Source of the DNA: Manis javanica
Lineage: Eukaryota; Chordata; Mammalia; Pholidota; Manidae
DNA length: 64,000 nucleotides
Assembly: GCF_040802235.1 (NCBI RefSeq)
Contig: NC_133164.1
Span: forward strand, 90,202,302 to 90,266,301
Direction of reading: 5' to 3'
Under the pieces are notes generated by a model. That model was not told the origin of the DNA. It searched no databases and worked only from the letters and a program-made list of their open reading frames with translations. Positions 13,601 to 24,921 of this stretch are shown here, one piece after another. The stretch's first letter is position 1. Every line of letters starts with the position of its first letter. The translations under genes were made by a program, and so were the position numbers.

Positions 13601-14110
13601 AAGGGAAAAGTAAAGAGGATCTGGATGAATAGAGAGGACACAGAGAATGACAATTTGAAAGCCTGGAGAAAGACCTACAAAGGAAAATTAAAAGGTGGAT
13701 CTGGAAAGCTTTAGGAAGTAGAATAGAGATGTCCAAGGAGGCTACATAGAAAAAGCCTAATCCTATTTGCTACCTCATACATACCAAATCTATACCTGTA
13801 CACAGAGCAATTCATCTTGAGGAAGAACTCAGCCCTGAGTGGACACAATGTTGAATAAAGTTACCACATACATATGGCAGAAGATATGGAGACACAGTAA
13901 CAGAGGGAATTCTATCCCCAGCATGGCCTTGCAGTGGGGAGGGGTATTGCTGAGCTACAGGAGCAGACTGGCCTTTCCTGAGGCACAGAGGAAGAGCCAT
14001 GAGGTACAGAGTTGAAAACTAACTGCAACTACAATTGAAGGAAGCTGATTTTCAGAATTCAAGCAGCTGCCAAATAGCAAGAGAACTACTGGGACTCACT
14101 TCTGGCCCAG
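10611..14110. other. No gene identified
   Basis: GC content is moderate to 12.2 kb and AT-rich after that. A stretch at about 11385-11508 could be read as a short exon ending in TGA, but it lacks support. No long ORF and no recognisable retroelement was found. 12330-12480 is T-rich and may be old antisense LINE sequence, but I could not place it. Confidence 0.3.
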
Positions 14111-14375
14111 AGGTGCTGGGAAGCACCATTGTTTGTATTTCCCCAGACATTGCTAGGGCTGATGGGAGCAGGGTAGGCACTGTTGTCTTGGCACATTACC
14201 ACTGCAAGATGAGAGCCATTGTTTCATTCAAGCCAGACACTGCTAACACAGACAGGAGCAGGGTGAGCACCATTTTTTATGTTTTCCCTGAACATTGTTA
14301 GTGAAAACAGGAACAGGGTGAGCTACATCATTTATATTATCCCTGCATGTTGCTAGTGGAGACTGGAGAAGAATC
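14110..14375 (+). repeat. Degenerate tandem repeat, about 55-bp unit
   Basis: The motif GGAGCAGGGT or a close variant recurs at 14164, 14255, 14310 and 14365. Each is followed by a (G)CAC/CTAC..TTT.TATTTTCCC..ACATTG(T/C)TAG block. Spacings are 91, 55 and 55 bp. The 91-bp interval looks like one unit with an extra 36 bp. At least three to four decayed copies are visible. Confidence 0.6.
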
Positions 14376-14769
14376 AGAGTGGATACACAACCTCTAGGCA
14401 TGACAGAAGTGGCCCCTGGCCCCCACCCATGTTCTAACATGCCTTTCAGAGGTCTATTAGTCCTACCAGGTGGCATTATCATAATGCTCACATGGATTCA
14501 CCCTCCTCCATGCCCCTTCTATTATACATATAGCCGTCTTGCTGTGTCTTCACAAGGCAAAAGTAACAAAAAAATTCTTTGTGGTTCCTTTTAAATGGAC
14601 ACTACTCCCATTCATTAGGGCTCCACTTTCATGATCTAACTGCCTCCCAAATACCATATTAGAAGTTAGAATTTCAACATATGAATTTAAGAGGAATATA
14701 AATATTCAGTCCTCAACATTTGGCCGCTGGCACCCTATAAGTTATGTCCTCACATGCAAATACATTCAT

Positions 14770-15055
14770 TCAACAACCACAAAAATGTCTTAATTATTGC
14801 CACCATCAACTCTACTGTAAGTCCAACACCTATCAATATACTTTACAACCCAGCAATTCCACTTTTGAGAGTTTACTTGAAGAAAAAAATCACTGATTCA
14901 AAAATACATATGTATTCCTATGTTTATTATTGCATTACTAACAATAGCCAAGATATGAAAGCAACCTAAGAGTTCATCAATAGATGAATGGATAAGGAAG
15001 ATGTGGTACATATATACAGTAGAATATTACACAGCCATAAAAAATGAAATCTTGC
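14770..15055 (+). mobile_element. Old L1 ORF2 3' end, left half (split by insertion)
   Basis: The text follows the ORF2 C-terminus: a CCAGCAATTCCACTTTT block, a CAATAGCCAAGATATGAAAGC block, a GATGAATGGATAAGGAAGATGTGG block and ACAGCCATAAAAAATG. It stops at 15055, where a full-length L1 begins. The continuation of the same sentence (CCATTTGCAACAACATGGATGG) is found at 23745. The last 17 bases, AAAAAATGAAATCTTGC, are repeated at 23729-23745 as the target-site duplication. Confidence 0.88.
15039..15055 (+). repeat. Target-site duplication, left copy
   Basis: AAAAAATGAAATCTTGC is identical to 23729-23745. It starts with an A-run, which fits the L1 endonuclease preference for TT/AAAA on the opposite strand. 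The two copies bracket the whole 15056-23728 insertion. Confidence 0.85.
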
Positions 15056-15857
15056 TTCGAGGCAGAGCCAACATGGTGGCGTGAGTAGGACAGTGGGAAT
15101 CTCCTCCCAAAAACATATATATTTTTGAAAATACAACAAATACAACTAATCCTAAAAGAGAGACCAGAAGACACAGGACAACAGCCAGACTACATCCACA
15201 TGTGCAAGAGCCCAGCGCCTGGTGAAAGGGGTAAGATACAAGCCCCGGCCCGGTGGGAACCGAGCACACCTCCCCCCAGATCCCGGCGGGAGGAGAGGAG
15301 TAAGAGTGGGGAGGGAGAGGGAGCCCAGGACTGCTGAACACCCAGCCCCAGCCACCTGCACCAGAGCGCAGACACAGTGCATGCGTGGAGGGCTGGAAAC
15401 TAGGGAAACAGGGCAGCAAGACCTCTGAGCGGGTTCCGAAGCTGATGCCCCTGTGACAAAGAAAAGCAAGTGCTTTTTGAAAGTCTTAAAGGGAAGGGAT
15501 GTAACAGCTGGACAGAAACAACACAGCTCACAGCCCAGTGGCTGGAAATTACAGGGAAAACTGGGCACACTAACCCCCTGGGCAACAGCTCTGAGACCCC
15601 TCATGGAGGTAAACAGCCAAACAGCCCCCCGGTCCATTACACTTCTGGGCGTTGCGAAAGCAGAGAAGCAGCCTAAGGCAGGCCCCACCTTCAGAAAGGG
15701 AGCTTCCTCCATATCGACCCAGCAAGACACAAAGACCCAGTCTACCTGCAATTACCCAACATAAGCCACTAGGGGTCGCAGTTGTCCCAGTAAAGAAAGG
15801 CCAGGAGCAAGTGAAAAGTTTGGCCCTGCCAGCTCACAGTCAATAGCACCTGTCAAC
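15056..15857 (+). promoter_or_regulatory. L1 5' UTR, internal promoter region
   Basis: About 800 bp of GC-rich, relatively CpG-rich sequence precedes ORF1. In L1s this region holds the internal RNA polymerase II promoter. It is not built of obvious tandem monomers. Both strands are unusually open: a minus-strand frame spans 15152-15751 (199 codons) and plus-strand frames cover 15453-15764. The antisense frame starts in the 3' half of the UTR and runs toward the 5' end. Confidence 0.75.
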
Positions 15858-16719
15858 ATGAAAAGGCAAAAAAAATATGATCCAGACAAGACTAACCCAG
15901 ACAGCTTCTACATCTTCTACATCTTCCCCTGAGAAGGAACCTGGGGAGATAACTTTAACCAGTCTTCCTGAAAAAGAATTCAAAACAAAAGTCATAACCA
16001 TGCTGATGGACTTGCAGAGAAATATGCAAGAACTAAGGAAGGAGAATACAGAAATAAAACAAGCTCTGGAAGGACTTCAAAACAGAATGGATGAAATGCA
16101 AGAGACCATTAATGGGCTAGAAAACAGTGAACAGGAACACAGAGAAGCTGATGCAGAGAGAGATAAAAGGATCTCCAGGAATGAAAGAATGCTAAGAGAG
16201 CTGAGTGACCAATCGAAACGGAACAATATCCACATTATAGGGGTACCAGAAGAAGAAGAGAGACAAAAAAGGATAGAAAGTGTCTTTGAAGAAATAATTG
16301 CCGAAAACGTCCCGAAACTAGGGTAAGAAATGGCCTCTCAGACCACAGAGGTACACAGAACTCCCATGACAAGGGATCCAAGGAGGGCAACACCAAGACA
16401 CATAATAAGTAAAATGGCAAAGATCAAAGACAAGGACAAAGTATTAAAGGCAGCAAGAGAGAAAAAAAAGGTCACCTACAAAGGAAAACCCATCAGGCTA
16501 TCATCAGACTTCTCAACAGAAACCCTACAGGCCAGAAGAGAATGGCATGTTATACTTAATGCAATGAAACAGAAGGGTCTCGAACCAAGACTACTGTATC
16601 CAGCACGACTATCATTTAAATATGATGGCGGGATTAAACAATTCCCAGACAAGCAAAAGTTGAGGGAATTTGCCTCCCACAAACCACCTCTACAAGGTAT
16701 CCTACAGGGACTGCTCTAG
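15858..16719 (+). pseudogene. L1 ORF1 (RNA-binding chaperone), broken
   Basis: ORF1p coats L1 RNA as a coiled-coil trimer with an RRM and a C-terminal domain. Here an ATG at 15858 (MKRQKK...) is followed by an eight-A run that seems one base too long: the frame that continues is read from 15877. From there the order is a serine/threonine-rich start, a coiled coil (about 15960-16190, LQRNMQELRKENTEIKQAL-type heptads), the RRM (NNIHIIGVPEEEE) and the C-terminal domain (REWHVILNAMKQKGL ... ARLSFKYDG). One in-frame TAA at 16324-16326 separates two otherwise collinear frames. The product would not be made intact. Confidence 0.92.
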
Positions 16720-16910
16720 ATGAGAGCACTCCTAAAAAGAGCACAGAACAAAACACCCAACATATGAAGAAGGGAGGAGGAGGAATAAGAAGGGAGAGAA
16801 ATAAAGAATCATCAGTGTTTATAGTAGCTCAACAAGCAAGTTAAGTTAGACAGTAAGATAGTAAAGAAGCTAACTCTGAACCTTTGGTAACCACAAACTT
16901 AAAGCCTGCA

Positions 16911-19900
16911 ATGGCAATAAGTACATACCTTTCAATAATCACCCAAAATGTAAATGGACTGAATGCACCAATCAAAAGACACAGAGGAATAGAATGGATA
17001 AAAAAGCAAGATCCATCCATATGCTGCTTACAAGAGACTCACCTCAAACCCAAAGACATGCACAGATTAAAAGTCAAGGGTTGGAGAAAGATATTTCATG
17101 CAAACAACAGAGAGAAAAAAGCAGGTGTTGCAATACTAGTATCAGACAAAATAGACTTCAAAATAAAGAAAGTAACAAAAGATAAAGAAGGACATTACAT
17201 AATGATAAAGGGCTCAATCCAATAAGAGGATATAACCATTATAAATATATATGCACCCAATACAGTAGCACCAACATACCTGAAACAAATACTAACAGAA
17301 CTAAAGGAGAAAATAGAATGCAATGCATTCATTCTAGGAGACTTCAACACACCACTCACTCCAAAGGACAGATCCACCAGACAAAAAATAAGTAAGGACA
17401 CAGAGGCACTGAACAACACACTAGAACAGATGGACCTAATAGACATCTACAGAACTCTACATCCAAAAGCAACAGGATACACATTCTTCTCAAGTGCACA
17501 TGGAACATTTTCCAGAATAGACCACATACTAGGCCACAAACAGAGCCTCAGTAAATTCCAAAAGATTGAAATCCTACCAACCAACTTTTCAGACCACAAA
17601 GGCATAAAACTAGAAATAAACTGTACAAAGAAAGCAAAAAGGCTCACAAACACATGGAGGCTTAACAACACGCTCCTAAATGATCAATGGATCAATGACC
17701 AAATCAAAATGGAGATCCAGCAATATTTGAAAACAAATGACAACAACAACACAAAGCCCCAACTACTGTGGGACACAGCAAAAGCAGTCTTAAGAGGAAA
17801 GTATATAGCAATCCAGGTATATTTAAAAAAGGAAGAAGAATCCCAAATGAATGGTGTAATGTCACAATTATTGAAATTGGAAAAAGAAGAACAAATGAGG
17901 CCTAAGGTCAGCAGAAGGAGGGACATAATAAAGATCAGATAAGAAATAGATAAAATTGAGAAGAATAAAACAAAAGCAAAAATCAATGAAACCAAGAGCT
18001 GGTTCTTTGAGAAAATAAACAAAATAGATAAGCCTCTAGCCAGACTTATTAAGAGGAAAAGAGAGTCAACACAAAACAACACTATCAGAAACGAGAAAGG
18101 AAAAATTATGACGGACCCCACAGAAATACAAAGAATTATTAGAGAGTACTATGAAAACCTATATGCTAACAAGCTGGGAAATCTAGGAGAAATGGACAAC
18201 TTCCTAGAAAAATACAACCTTCCAAGACTGACCCAGAAAGAAACAGAAAATCTAAACAGAACAATTACCAGCAACGAAATTGAAGCAGTAATCAAAAAAC
18301 TACCAAAGAACAAAACCCCCGGGCCAGATGGATTCACCTCGGAATTTTATCAGACATAGAGGGAAGATATAATACCCATTCTCCTTAAAGTTTTCCAAAA
18401 ACTAGAAGAGGAGGGGATACTCCCAAACTCATTCTATGAAGCTAACATCACCCTAATACCAAAACCAGGCAAAGACCCCACCAAAAAAGAAAACTACAGA
18501 CCAATATCTCTGATGAATGTAGATGCAAAAATACTCAACAAAATATTAGCAAACCGAATTCAAAAATACATCAAAAGGATCGTACACCATGACCAGGTGG
18601 GATTCATCCCAGGGATGCAAGGATGGTACAACATTCGAAAGTCCATCAACATCATCCACCACATCAACAAAAAGAAAGACAAAAACCACACGATCATCCC
18701 CATAGATGCTGAAAAAGCATTTGACAAAGTTCAACATCCATTTATGATAAAAACTCTCAGCAAAATGGGAATAGAGGCCAAGTTCCTCAACATAATAAAG
18801 GCCATTTATGATAAACCCACAGCCAACATTATATTGAACAGCAAGAAGCTGAAAGCTTTTCCTCTGAGATCGGGAACTAGACAGGGATGCCCACTCTCCC
18901 CACTGTTATTTAACATAGTACTGGAGGTCCTAGCTACGGCAATCAGACAAAACCAAAAAATACAAGGAATCCAGATTGGTAAAGAAGAAGTTAAACTATC
19001 ACTATTTGCAGATGACATGATACTGTACATAAAAAACCCTAAAGACTCCACCCCAAAACTACTAGAACTGATATCAGAATACCGCAAAGTTGCAGGATAC
19101 AAAATCAACACACAGAAATCTGTGGCTTTCCTATACACTAACAATGAACCAATAGAAAGGGAAATCAGGAAAACAATTCCATTCACAATTGCATCAAAAA
19201 GAATAAAATACCTAGGAATAAATCTAACCAAAGAAGTGAATGACCTATACTCTGAAAACTACAAGGCATTCTTAAGAGAAATTAAAGGGGACACTAACAA
19301 ATGGAAACTCATCCCATGCTCATGGCTAGGAAGAATCAGTACTGTCAAAATGGCCATCCTGCCCAAAGCAATATACAGATTTGATGCAATCCCTATCAAA
19401 TTACCAGCAACATTCTTCAATGAACTGGAACAAATAATTCAAAAATTCATATGGAAACACCAAAGACCTTGAATAGCCAAAGCAATCCTGATAAAGAAGA
19501 ATAAAGTAGGGGGGATCTCACTCCCCAACTTCAAGCTCTACTACAAAGCCATAGTAATCAAGACAATTTGGTACTGGCACAAGAACAGAGCCACAGACCA
19601 ATGGAACAGACTAGAGAATCCAGACATTAACCCAAACATATATGGTCAATTAATATTTGATAAAGGAGCCATGGACATACAATGGCAAAATGACAGTCTC
19701 TTCAACAGATGGTGCTGGCAAAACTGGACAGCTACATGTAGGAGAATGAAACTGGACCACTGTCTAACCCCATATACAAAAGTAAACTCAAAATGGATCA
19801 AAGACATGAATATAAGTCATGAAACCATTAAACTTTTGGAAAAAAACATAGGCAAAAACCTCTTAGACATAAACATGAGTGACCTCTTCTTGAACATATC

Positions 19901-20735
19901 CCCCCAGGCAAGGAAAACAACACCAAAAATGAACAAGTGGGACAATATTAAGCTGAAAAACTTCTGTACAGCAAAAGACACCATCAATAGAACAAAAAGG
20001 AACCCTATAGTATGGGAGAATATATTTGAAAATGACAGATCCGATAAAGGTTTGACATCCAGAATATATAAAGAGCTCACACGCCTCAACAAACAAAAAA
20101 CAAATAACCCAATTAAAAAATAGGCAGAGGAACTGAACAGACAGTTCTCCAAAAAAGAAATACAGATGGCCAACAGACACATGAAAAGATGCTCCACATT
20201 GCTAATCATCAGAGAAATGCAAATTAAAACTACAATGAAGTATCACCTCACACCAGTAAGGATAGCTGCCATCCAAAAGACAAACAACAACAAATGTTGG
20301 CAAGGCTGTGGAGAAAGGGGAACCCTCCTACACTGCTGGTGGGAATGTAAATTAGTTCAACCATTGTGGAAAGCAGTATGGAGGTACATCAAAATGCTCA
20401 AAACAGACTTACCATTTGACCCAGGAATTCCACTCCTAGGAATTTACCCTAAGAACGCAGCAATCAAGTTTGAGAAAGACAGATGCACCCCTATGTTTAT
20501 TGCAGCACGTTTTACAATAGCCAAGAATTGGAAGCAACCAAAATGTCCATCGATAGATGAATGGATAAAGAAGATGTGGTACGTATACACAATGGAATAC
20601 TACTCAGCCATAAGAAGAGGGCAAATCCTACCATTTGCAGCAACATGGATGGAGCTGGAGGGTATTATGCTAAGTGAAATAAGCTTAGCGGAGAAAGAGA
20701 AATACCAAATGATTTCACTCATCTGTGGAGTATAA
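16911..20735 (+). pseudogene. L1 ORF2 (endonuclease and reverse transcriptase), five stops
   Basis: ORF2p nicks the target and copies L1 RNA. The frame from ATG 16911 to the TAA at 20733-20735 is 1275 codons including the stop, the usual L1 length, with no frameshift. Five in-frame stops break it: TAA 17223-17225, TAA 17940-17942, TAG 18357-18359, TGA 19470-19472 and TAG 20121-20123. The endonuclease (about residues 1-240) shows QNVNGLNAP, QETHL, RIDHILG and FSDHKG. The RT shows the FADD catalytic motif at 19005-19016 plus [13 protein letters not shown]. The C-terminal cysteine-rich region ([18 protein letters not shown]) is near 20300-20355. Most stops differ by one base from a sense codon. 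Confidence 0.94.
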
Positions 20736-21090
20736 GAACAAAGGAAAAACTGAAGGAACAAAACAGCAGCAGAATCACAGAACCCAAGAATGTACTAACA
20801 GGTACCAAAGGGAAAGGGACTGGGGAGGATGGGTGGGTAGGGAGGGATAGGGTGGGGAAGAAGAAGGGGGATATTAAGATTAGCATGCATGGGGGGGTGG
20901 GAGAAAGGGAGGGCTGTACAACACAGAGAAGACAAATAGTGATTCTACAACATCTTGCTATGCTGATGGACAGTGACTGTAAAGGGGTTTATAGTGGGGA
21001 CCTGGTATAGGGGAGAGCCTAGTAAACATAATATTCATCATGTAAGTGTAGATTAATGATAACAAAAAAAAAAGAAAGAAAGAAAGAAAA

Positions 21091-22865
21091 GGGGGAATTA
21101 CTCCCTGATGGGATAAAACTAACTGTAAATCAACGATTAATTCATGCTTTAAATATCCTTAATTTTGACCACTTAAAGGGTGTCAGATGATCGGCTATGG
21201 AGGTACATTTTTCTGATAATATTCCTTTCTCTTAAAAAAAAAGAAAGCAGTTCCTGTGTGGTGACCTCCAATGAGTTCTACACAGTGGTATAAAAGGCAT
21301 ATAAAAGTGTAGGCAAAGGGTCTGTTTGTGTTTATACAGAGGATCAAAGCCTAATTTGGCTACCCAGAAAATGAACTAAGATATGATATGAAAAAGAATT
21401 TCCAACATCAGCACTCTCTGGAAGACTCATACCAGAAGAGGATCATCAAAAAACCCCAACAAAGATCCACGCGCTGCTACAGCTGTAGATGAACTCATCC
21501 CACCGGTTCCTGGACTTGCCATGGGAATAAAGAAGGAGATATCTAAGCTGGCCTGTGCATACAGTAAAACAAATACTGTTGGAACTCAACCAAGAATTAG
21601 GAGAAGTGCAAATTGTAGCACTCCAAAATCTTACAACTACAGACTATCTACTGTTAAAAGAACATATGGGATGTGAACAGTCCCCAGGAATGGGTTGTTT
21701 TAATTTGTCTGATTTCTCTCAGACTGTTCAAGTACAGTTGGACAATATCCACCATATCATAGATAAGTTTTCACAAATGCCTAAGGTGCCTAACTGATTT
21801 TCTTGATTTCACTGGAGATGGCTGGTAATTATAGGTCTGCTTCAGTTATGTAACTGTACTCCTATTATGTTAATGTGTGTGCGCAATTTAATTAGTAGTT
21901 TAAAACCTATACATGCTGAAGTTACTCTACAAGAAAATATGTCAAAGAAATAATCAATCTTCCCATGTTTTATTCGCCTGCAACTTCTATAGCTTTTCTT
22001 CTTCCTTCCTAATTGCAACCCTTAAACAGAATTCGTGCCTCATATCGAATTTACCTAGTATCATAATTCTTCCAAGTGGTAAAGATACCTAAAGACAAAT
22101 GCTGGGCATAGAAGCCACAGGGCATAAATCTGCAAAGAAGTAAAAAGCTAACCTTATCAAACAATAAGGCTTCTCTCTCACTTACCAACTTTACATTTCC
22201 CTGTATGGCCCCGGAAGATGACTGGTTAGCCAGAGACAGGTAAGATTCCTCAAGGGAGGAACAACCCAAGACATGCACAGTCGCAGGGGGGCCATCAGGT
22301 GAGAAATTGGGTATCAACAGAGGTGAGGCTTAGAACCTCACCCACCCCTGTTTTGAGAGAAATCTTCTGCATCTGTGGATGTTTCATTGCCCTTGTCTAG
22401 CTTGGATTAACACTTAGTCTACAGACACACACCTGATCATCTACATTTGCTCTCTTACAACACTAAACTATGTTTTCTACCTTTATCTTGCATCTACCTT
22501 ACCACTTCAGCATTTTATTAAAAAAATAACAATAAAGAGAGAAATGTGGTATCCACATATAAATCAAGTATAAAAATCAAACGAATATTCATATTTGAAC
22601 TGATTGTTTATAGTTCATAATGCATGATCAAAACCAAAAGTTTCTGTGATGACTGCACTTGTACTGTTCACCATGTAACTTATTCACTATGTAAGAATTT
22701 GTTCTCCATGTAAGAACTTGTTCGTTATGCTTCAGAAGATTGGAGACTGACGAAAAGTAGGCTTGGGGTGGATTAATGATTGTGCATTGAGCATTGACTC
22801 CCCTATACAGAATTTTATTGTTGTTAACAACCATTTGATCAATAAATATGAGAGATGCCCTCACA
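21091..22865 (+). pseudogene. Betaretrovirus-like env 3' part plus 3' LTR, appended to the L1
   Basis: Immediately after the L1 tail comes retroviral 3' sequence. The frame at 21555-21797 has the heptad and TM-ectodomain style of a betaretroviral transmembrane subunit (LLLELNQELGEVQIVALQNL-like leucine spacing). It is followed after stops by hydrophobic, tryptophan-rich anchor-like sequence. There is no gag or pol. A purine tract AAAGAGAGAAA (22534-22544) then borders a TG-starting LTR. No SU-wide frame is open, and several stops break the reading frame. After the LTR a CAAAA-type tail follows 18 bases beyond AATAAA, as for a polyadenylated RNA that was reverse-transcribed by L1 machinery. 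Confidence 0.65.
22545..22865 (+). repeat. 3' LTR of the env fragment
   Basis: It begins TGTGGTATCC directly after a polypurine tract and ends ...GCCCTCACA. TATAAAAA lies at 22569-22576 and AATAAA at 22841-22846. The following A/C-rich tail begins about 18 bp after AATAAA, so RNA end formation probably occurred at this LTR. No matching 5' LTR is present. Confidence 0.65.
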
Positions 22866-22902
22866 AAAAAACAAAACAAAACAAAACAAACAAACAAAAA
22901 AA
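22866..22902 (+). repeat. CAAAA-type tail
   Basis: A-rich run with regular C interruptions (ACAAAACAAAACAAAAC...). It may be a decayed poly(A) tail marking the end of the retrotransposed env-LTR RNA. Confidence 0.6.
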
Positions 22903-23100
22903 GTACAGACTTCCAATTGTAAAATAAATAAGTAACCAGGATGTAATGTATAGCATAAGGAATATAGTCAAAATATTGTAACAACTTTGTATGGTGATAG
23001 CTGGTAGCTAGAATTATCATGTATATAAATGTTGAATCACTGTGTTGTACACCTGAAACTAGTGTAATACTGTGTGTCAACTACCCTTCAATAAAAAAAA
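22903..23100 (+). mobile_element. Old L1 3' UTR end
   Basis: The text matches the terminal 3' UTR of older mammalian L1s: a GATGTAATGTATAGC block, then GTTGTACACCTGAAACTAG and TCAATAAAAAAAAA at the end (about 23090-23100). It is part of the appended sequence if the duplication at 15039/23729 is accepted. Confidence 0.75.
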
Positions 23101-23728
23101 AGTGCAACATTCTAAAAAGATAAATAAAGGCTGAAATTCCACTAAAAAAAAATCCACTGTCTTCTATTTCTTTTAACAGTTCTATTAACTGTGGATGATT
23201 CACAGCAGTTGTGCATCTATCCTGAACACTATTAACAGTTCCATCCATGATACTCTTCATAGCATCTTCTTAAGAAAACTGAGCTCAAATATTTTCAGCA
23301 TGTATTACACAGTGATGAAGCAATCAGGGCAACATCAGTCTCTTATTTTTAAATTTTAATAAATCTGGATTTTGAAGCTGATATAACTGGATCACAGTAC
23401 ATCATGATAGAAACTACTTTTTCTTCATATCTAGCTAGAATCCTTTGATCAATATAAAAGATTCAAAAATATTCATGCCTTGAGTTCAACTTTTCAGGCC
23501 ACAAATTGAAATTTCTTTGTAAATGTGGAAGACCTTCGGAAAAAATTATCTAAGTGCTACTATACCAGTCAATACTAGGTTCTGCATCTCCACTCCATTT
23601 TGTATCCTTCATTTTAAATTAAATGTTTGTCCCTACTTACTTTTTCACTAGAAAAATAATTTAATGATATTACAATGAAAATAAATACAATAATGTAAGA
23701 AGTTTTAATAAATGTAATTATAATTTTA
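23101..23728 (+). other. AT-rich anonymous sequence ending in AATAAA and an A-run
   Basis: No gene or repeat is recognised. Its last bases hold AATAAA at 23707-23712, sixteen bases before an A-run (23728-23734) that merges with the target-site duplication. That is the layout expected where a readthrough L1 transcript used a downstream polyadenylation signal. Confidence 0.6.
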
Positions 23729-23745
23729 AAAAAATGAAATCTTGC
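23729..23745 (+). repeat. Target-site duplication, right copy
   Basis: AAAAAATGAAATCTTGC is identical to 15039-15055. The older L1 text resumes directly after it. Confidence 0.85.
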
Positions 23746-24033
23746 CATTTGCAACAACATGGATGGACCTACAGGGGTCCTATGTTACATAAAATCAGCC
23801 CAGCAGAGATACACAAATTCTGTATGGTTTCATTTATATGTGGAATCTAAAAAAACAAAACAAATGAACAAAACAGATACAGACACACAGACATAAGAAG
23901 AAACAGGTGGTGCCATGGGGGAGTAAAATAGGTGAAGGGGATAAAGAGGTACAAAATCCCAATTATGATTAAATTGGATATGGGGTTGAAAGTACAGAAT
24001 AGGAAATATAATCAATAATATTTCAGTATTATA
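23746..24033 (+). mobile_element. Old L1 3' end, right half
   Basis: This continues ORF2/3' UTR text from 15055: the CATTTGCAACAACATGGATGGACC block, a CAAATTCTGTATGGTTTCATTTATATGTGGAATCT block, then the 3' UTR. Together with 14770-15055 it forms one old element split by the large insertion. Confidence 0.85.
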
Positions 24034-24921
24034 TGTTGACAGCAGGACTCCCCCACTGTAGCTCACTGGCTCTGCTGCAAATCCACCCATGTCATGGTTC
24101 TTCCAGCATGGGGTCTTGCACCATTGGTGCCAGAAATCCAGAAAACTTACATAGAATCATCCATGATCCCTGGGCCTATGTACACCTGAAGAGATCACAT
24201 CCCATGGATAGTGCCAAAGTTTGCTGCTTGCACCTATCAGTGGGATGGCCACCATGGCCCATGCTGCATAGGGGCCTGATAGAATTGGATTTTGGCTGCA
24301 TAGAAGCATGGACCAGAGCATGGGGAACAAAGCCCATGATGTATTGTCACAATGACAATGTGATACAAATTCCTACAGGCACTGGTGGCACCTCCTTTAA
24401 ACTCTTGGTGGAGGTAGCCATGCCCTCACCCATTTCACTCTGTGCCTGTGATAGAAGTGACATCCCTGATCATCTCTGAATCACCTTCAGTTTATTCTTG
24501 CATTGTCCAGAAGAATAGCACTTGGATTCTATTGGATAGCTGATACTTAGAAATTCTTTTCAAAGGATCACTTGCCCTCAGCCTTACAGTTCTCAGATTT
24601 TGAAATATGGGTAGGCTGAGGATTTGCAAATCTTTAAGTTCTGCTCCACTTTTGCTTAACAATTTCATCTTTAAGTCACTTCTCTATTCTTGCATTTTAT
24701 TATAAGCTATCAAGAGGAGCCAAAACCTAACATATAACATTTTGCTTAGAAATTTCCTCAGCTAAATATCCAATTTAATTCCTGGAAAGTTCTCCCTTCC
24801 ATAAGCATAGAATGTACACACAATTTAGCCAAGTTCTCTACCAGTTTATAACAAGGATCACCTTTTCTATATTATCTAAAAAATATTCCTCATTTCCATC
24901 CAAGGCCTCATTAGAATGGCT
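24034..24921. other. No gene identified; probable old LTR-type repeat
   Basis: A 148-codon plus-strand frame (24033-24479) has no recognisable domain and irregular composition, so I do not call it a gene. The part from about 24480 to 24921 resembles a common mammalian LTR-class interspersed repeat by overall wording (..TTCTCCCTTCCATAAGCATAG.., ..ATTCCTCATTTCCATCCAAGGCC..), but I could not name it. Confidence 0.35.

Larger units (their letters stand above)
15056..21090 (+). mobile_element. Full-length L1 (5' UTR, ORF1, ORF2, 3' UTR, A-rich tail)
   Basis: A complete non-LTR retrotransposon of about 6.0 kb. It has a GC-rich 5' UTR (about 15056-15857) starting with GAGGCAGAGCCAACATGGTGGCG, ORF1 (15858-16719), a 190-bp spacer, ORF2 (16911-20735), a G-rich 3' UTR with polypurine runs (about 20736-21063) and an A-rich tail (21064-21090, AAAAAAAAAA then GAAA repeats). 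It is inserted in an older L1 with a 17-bp duplication. The right-hand duplication lies about 2.66 kb beyond this tail, so the mobilised unit is longer than the L1. Confidence 0.93.

Noticed and set aside
22628-23080. 150-codon minus-strand ORF across the env LTR and tail
   Set aside because: It crosses an LTR end, a CAAAA tail and an old L1; a chance frame.
24033-24479. 148-codon plus-strand ORF
   Set aside because: No domain, irregular composition, within a probable old repeat and without start or splice context.
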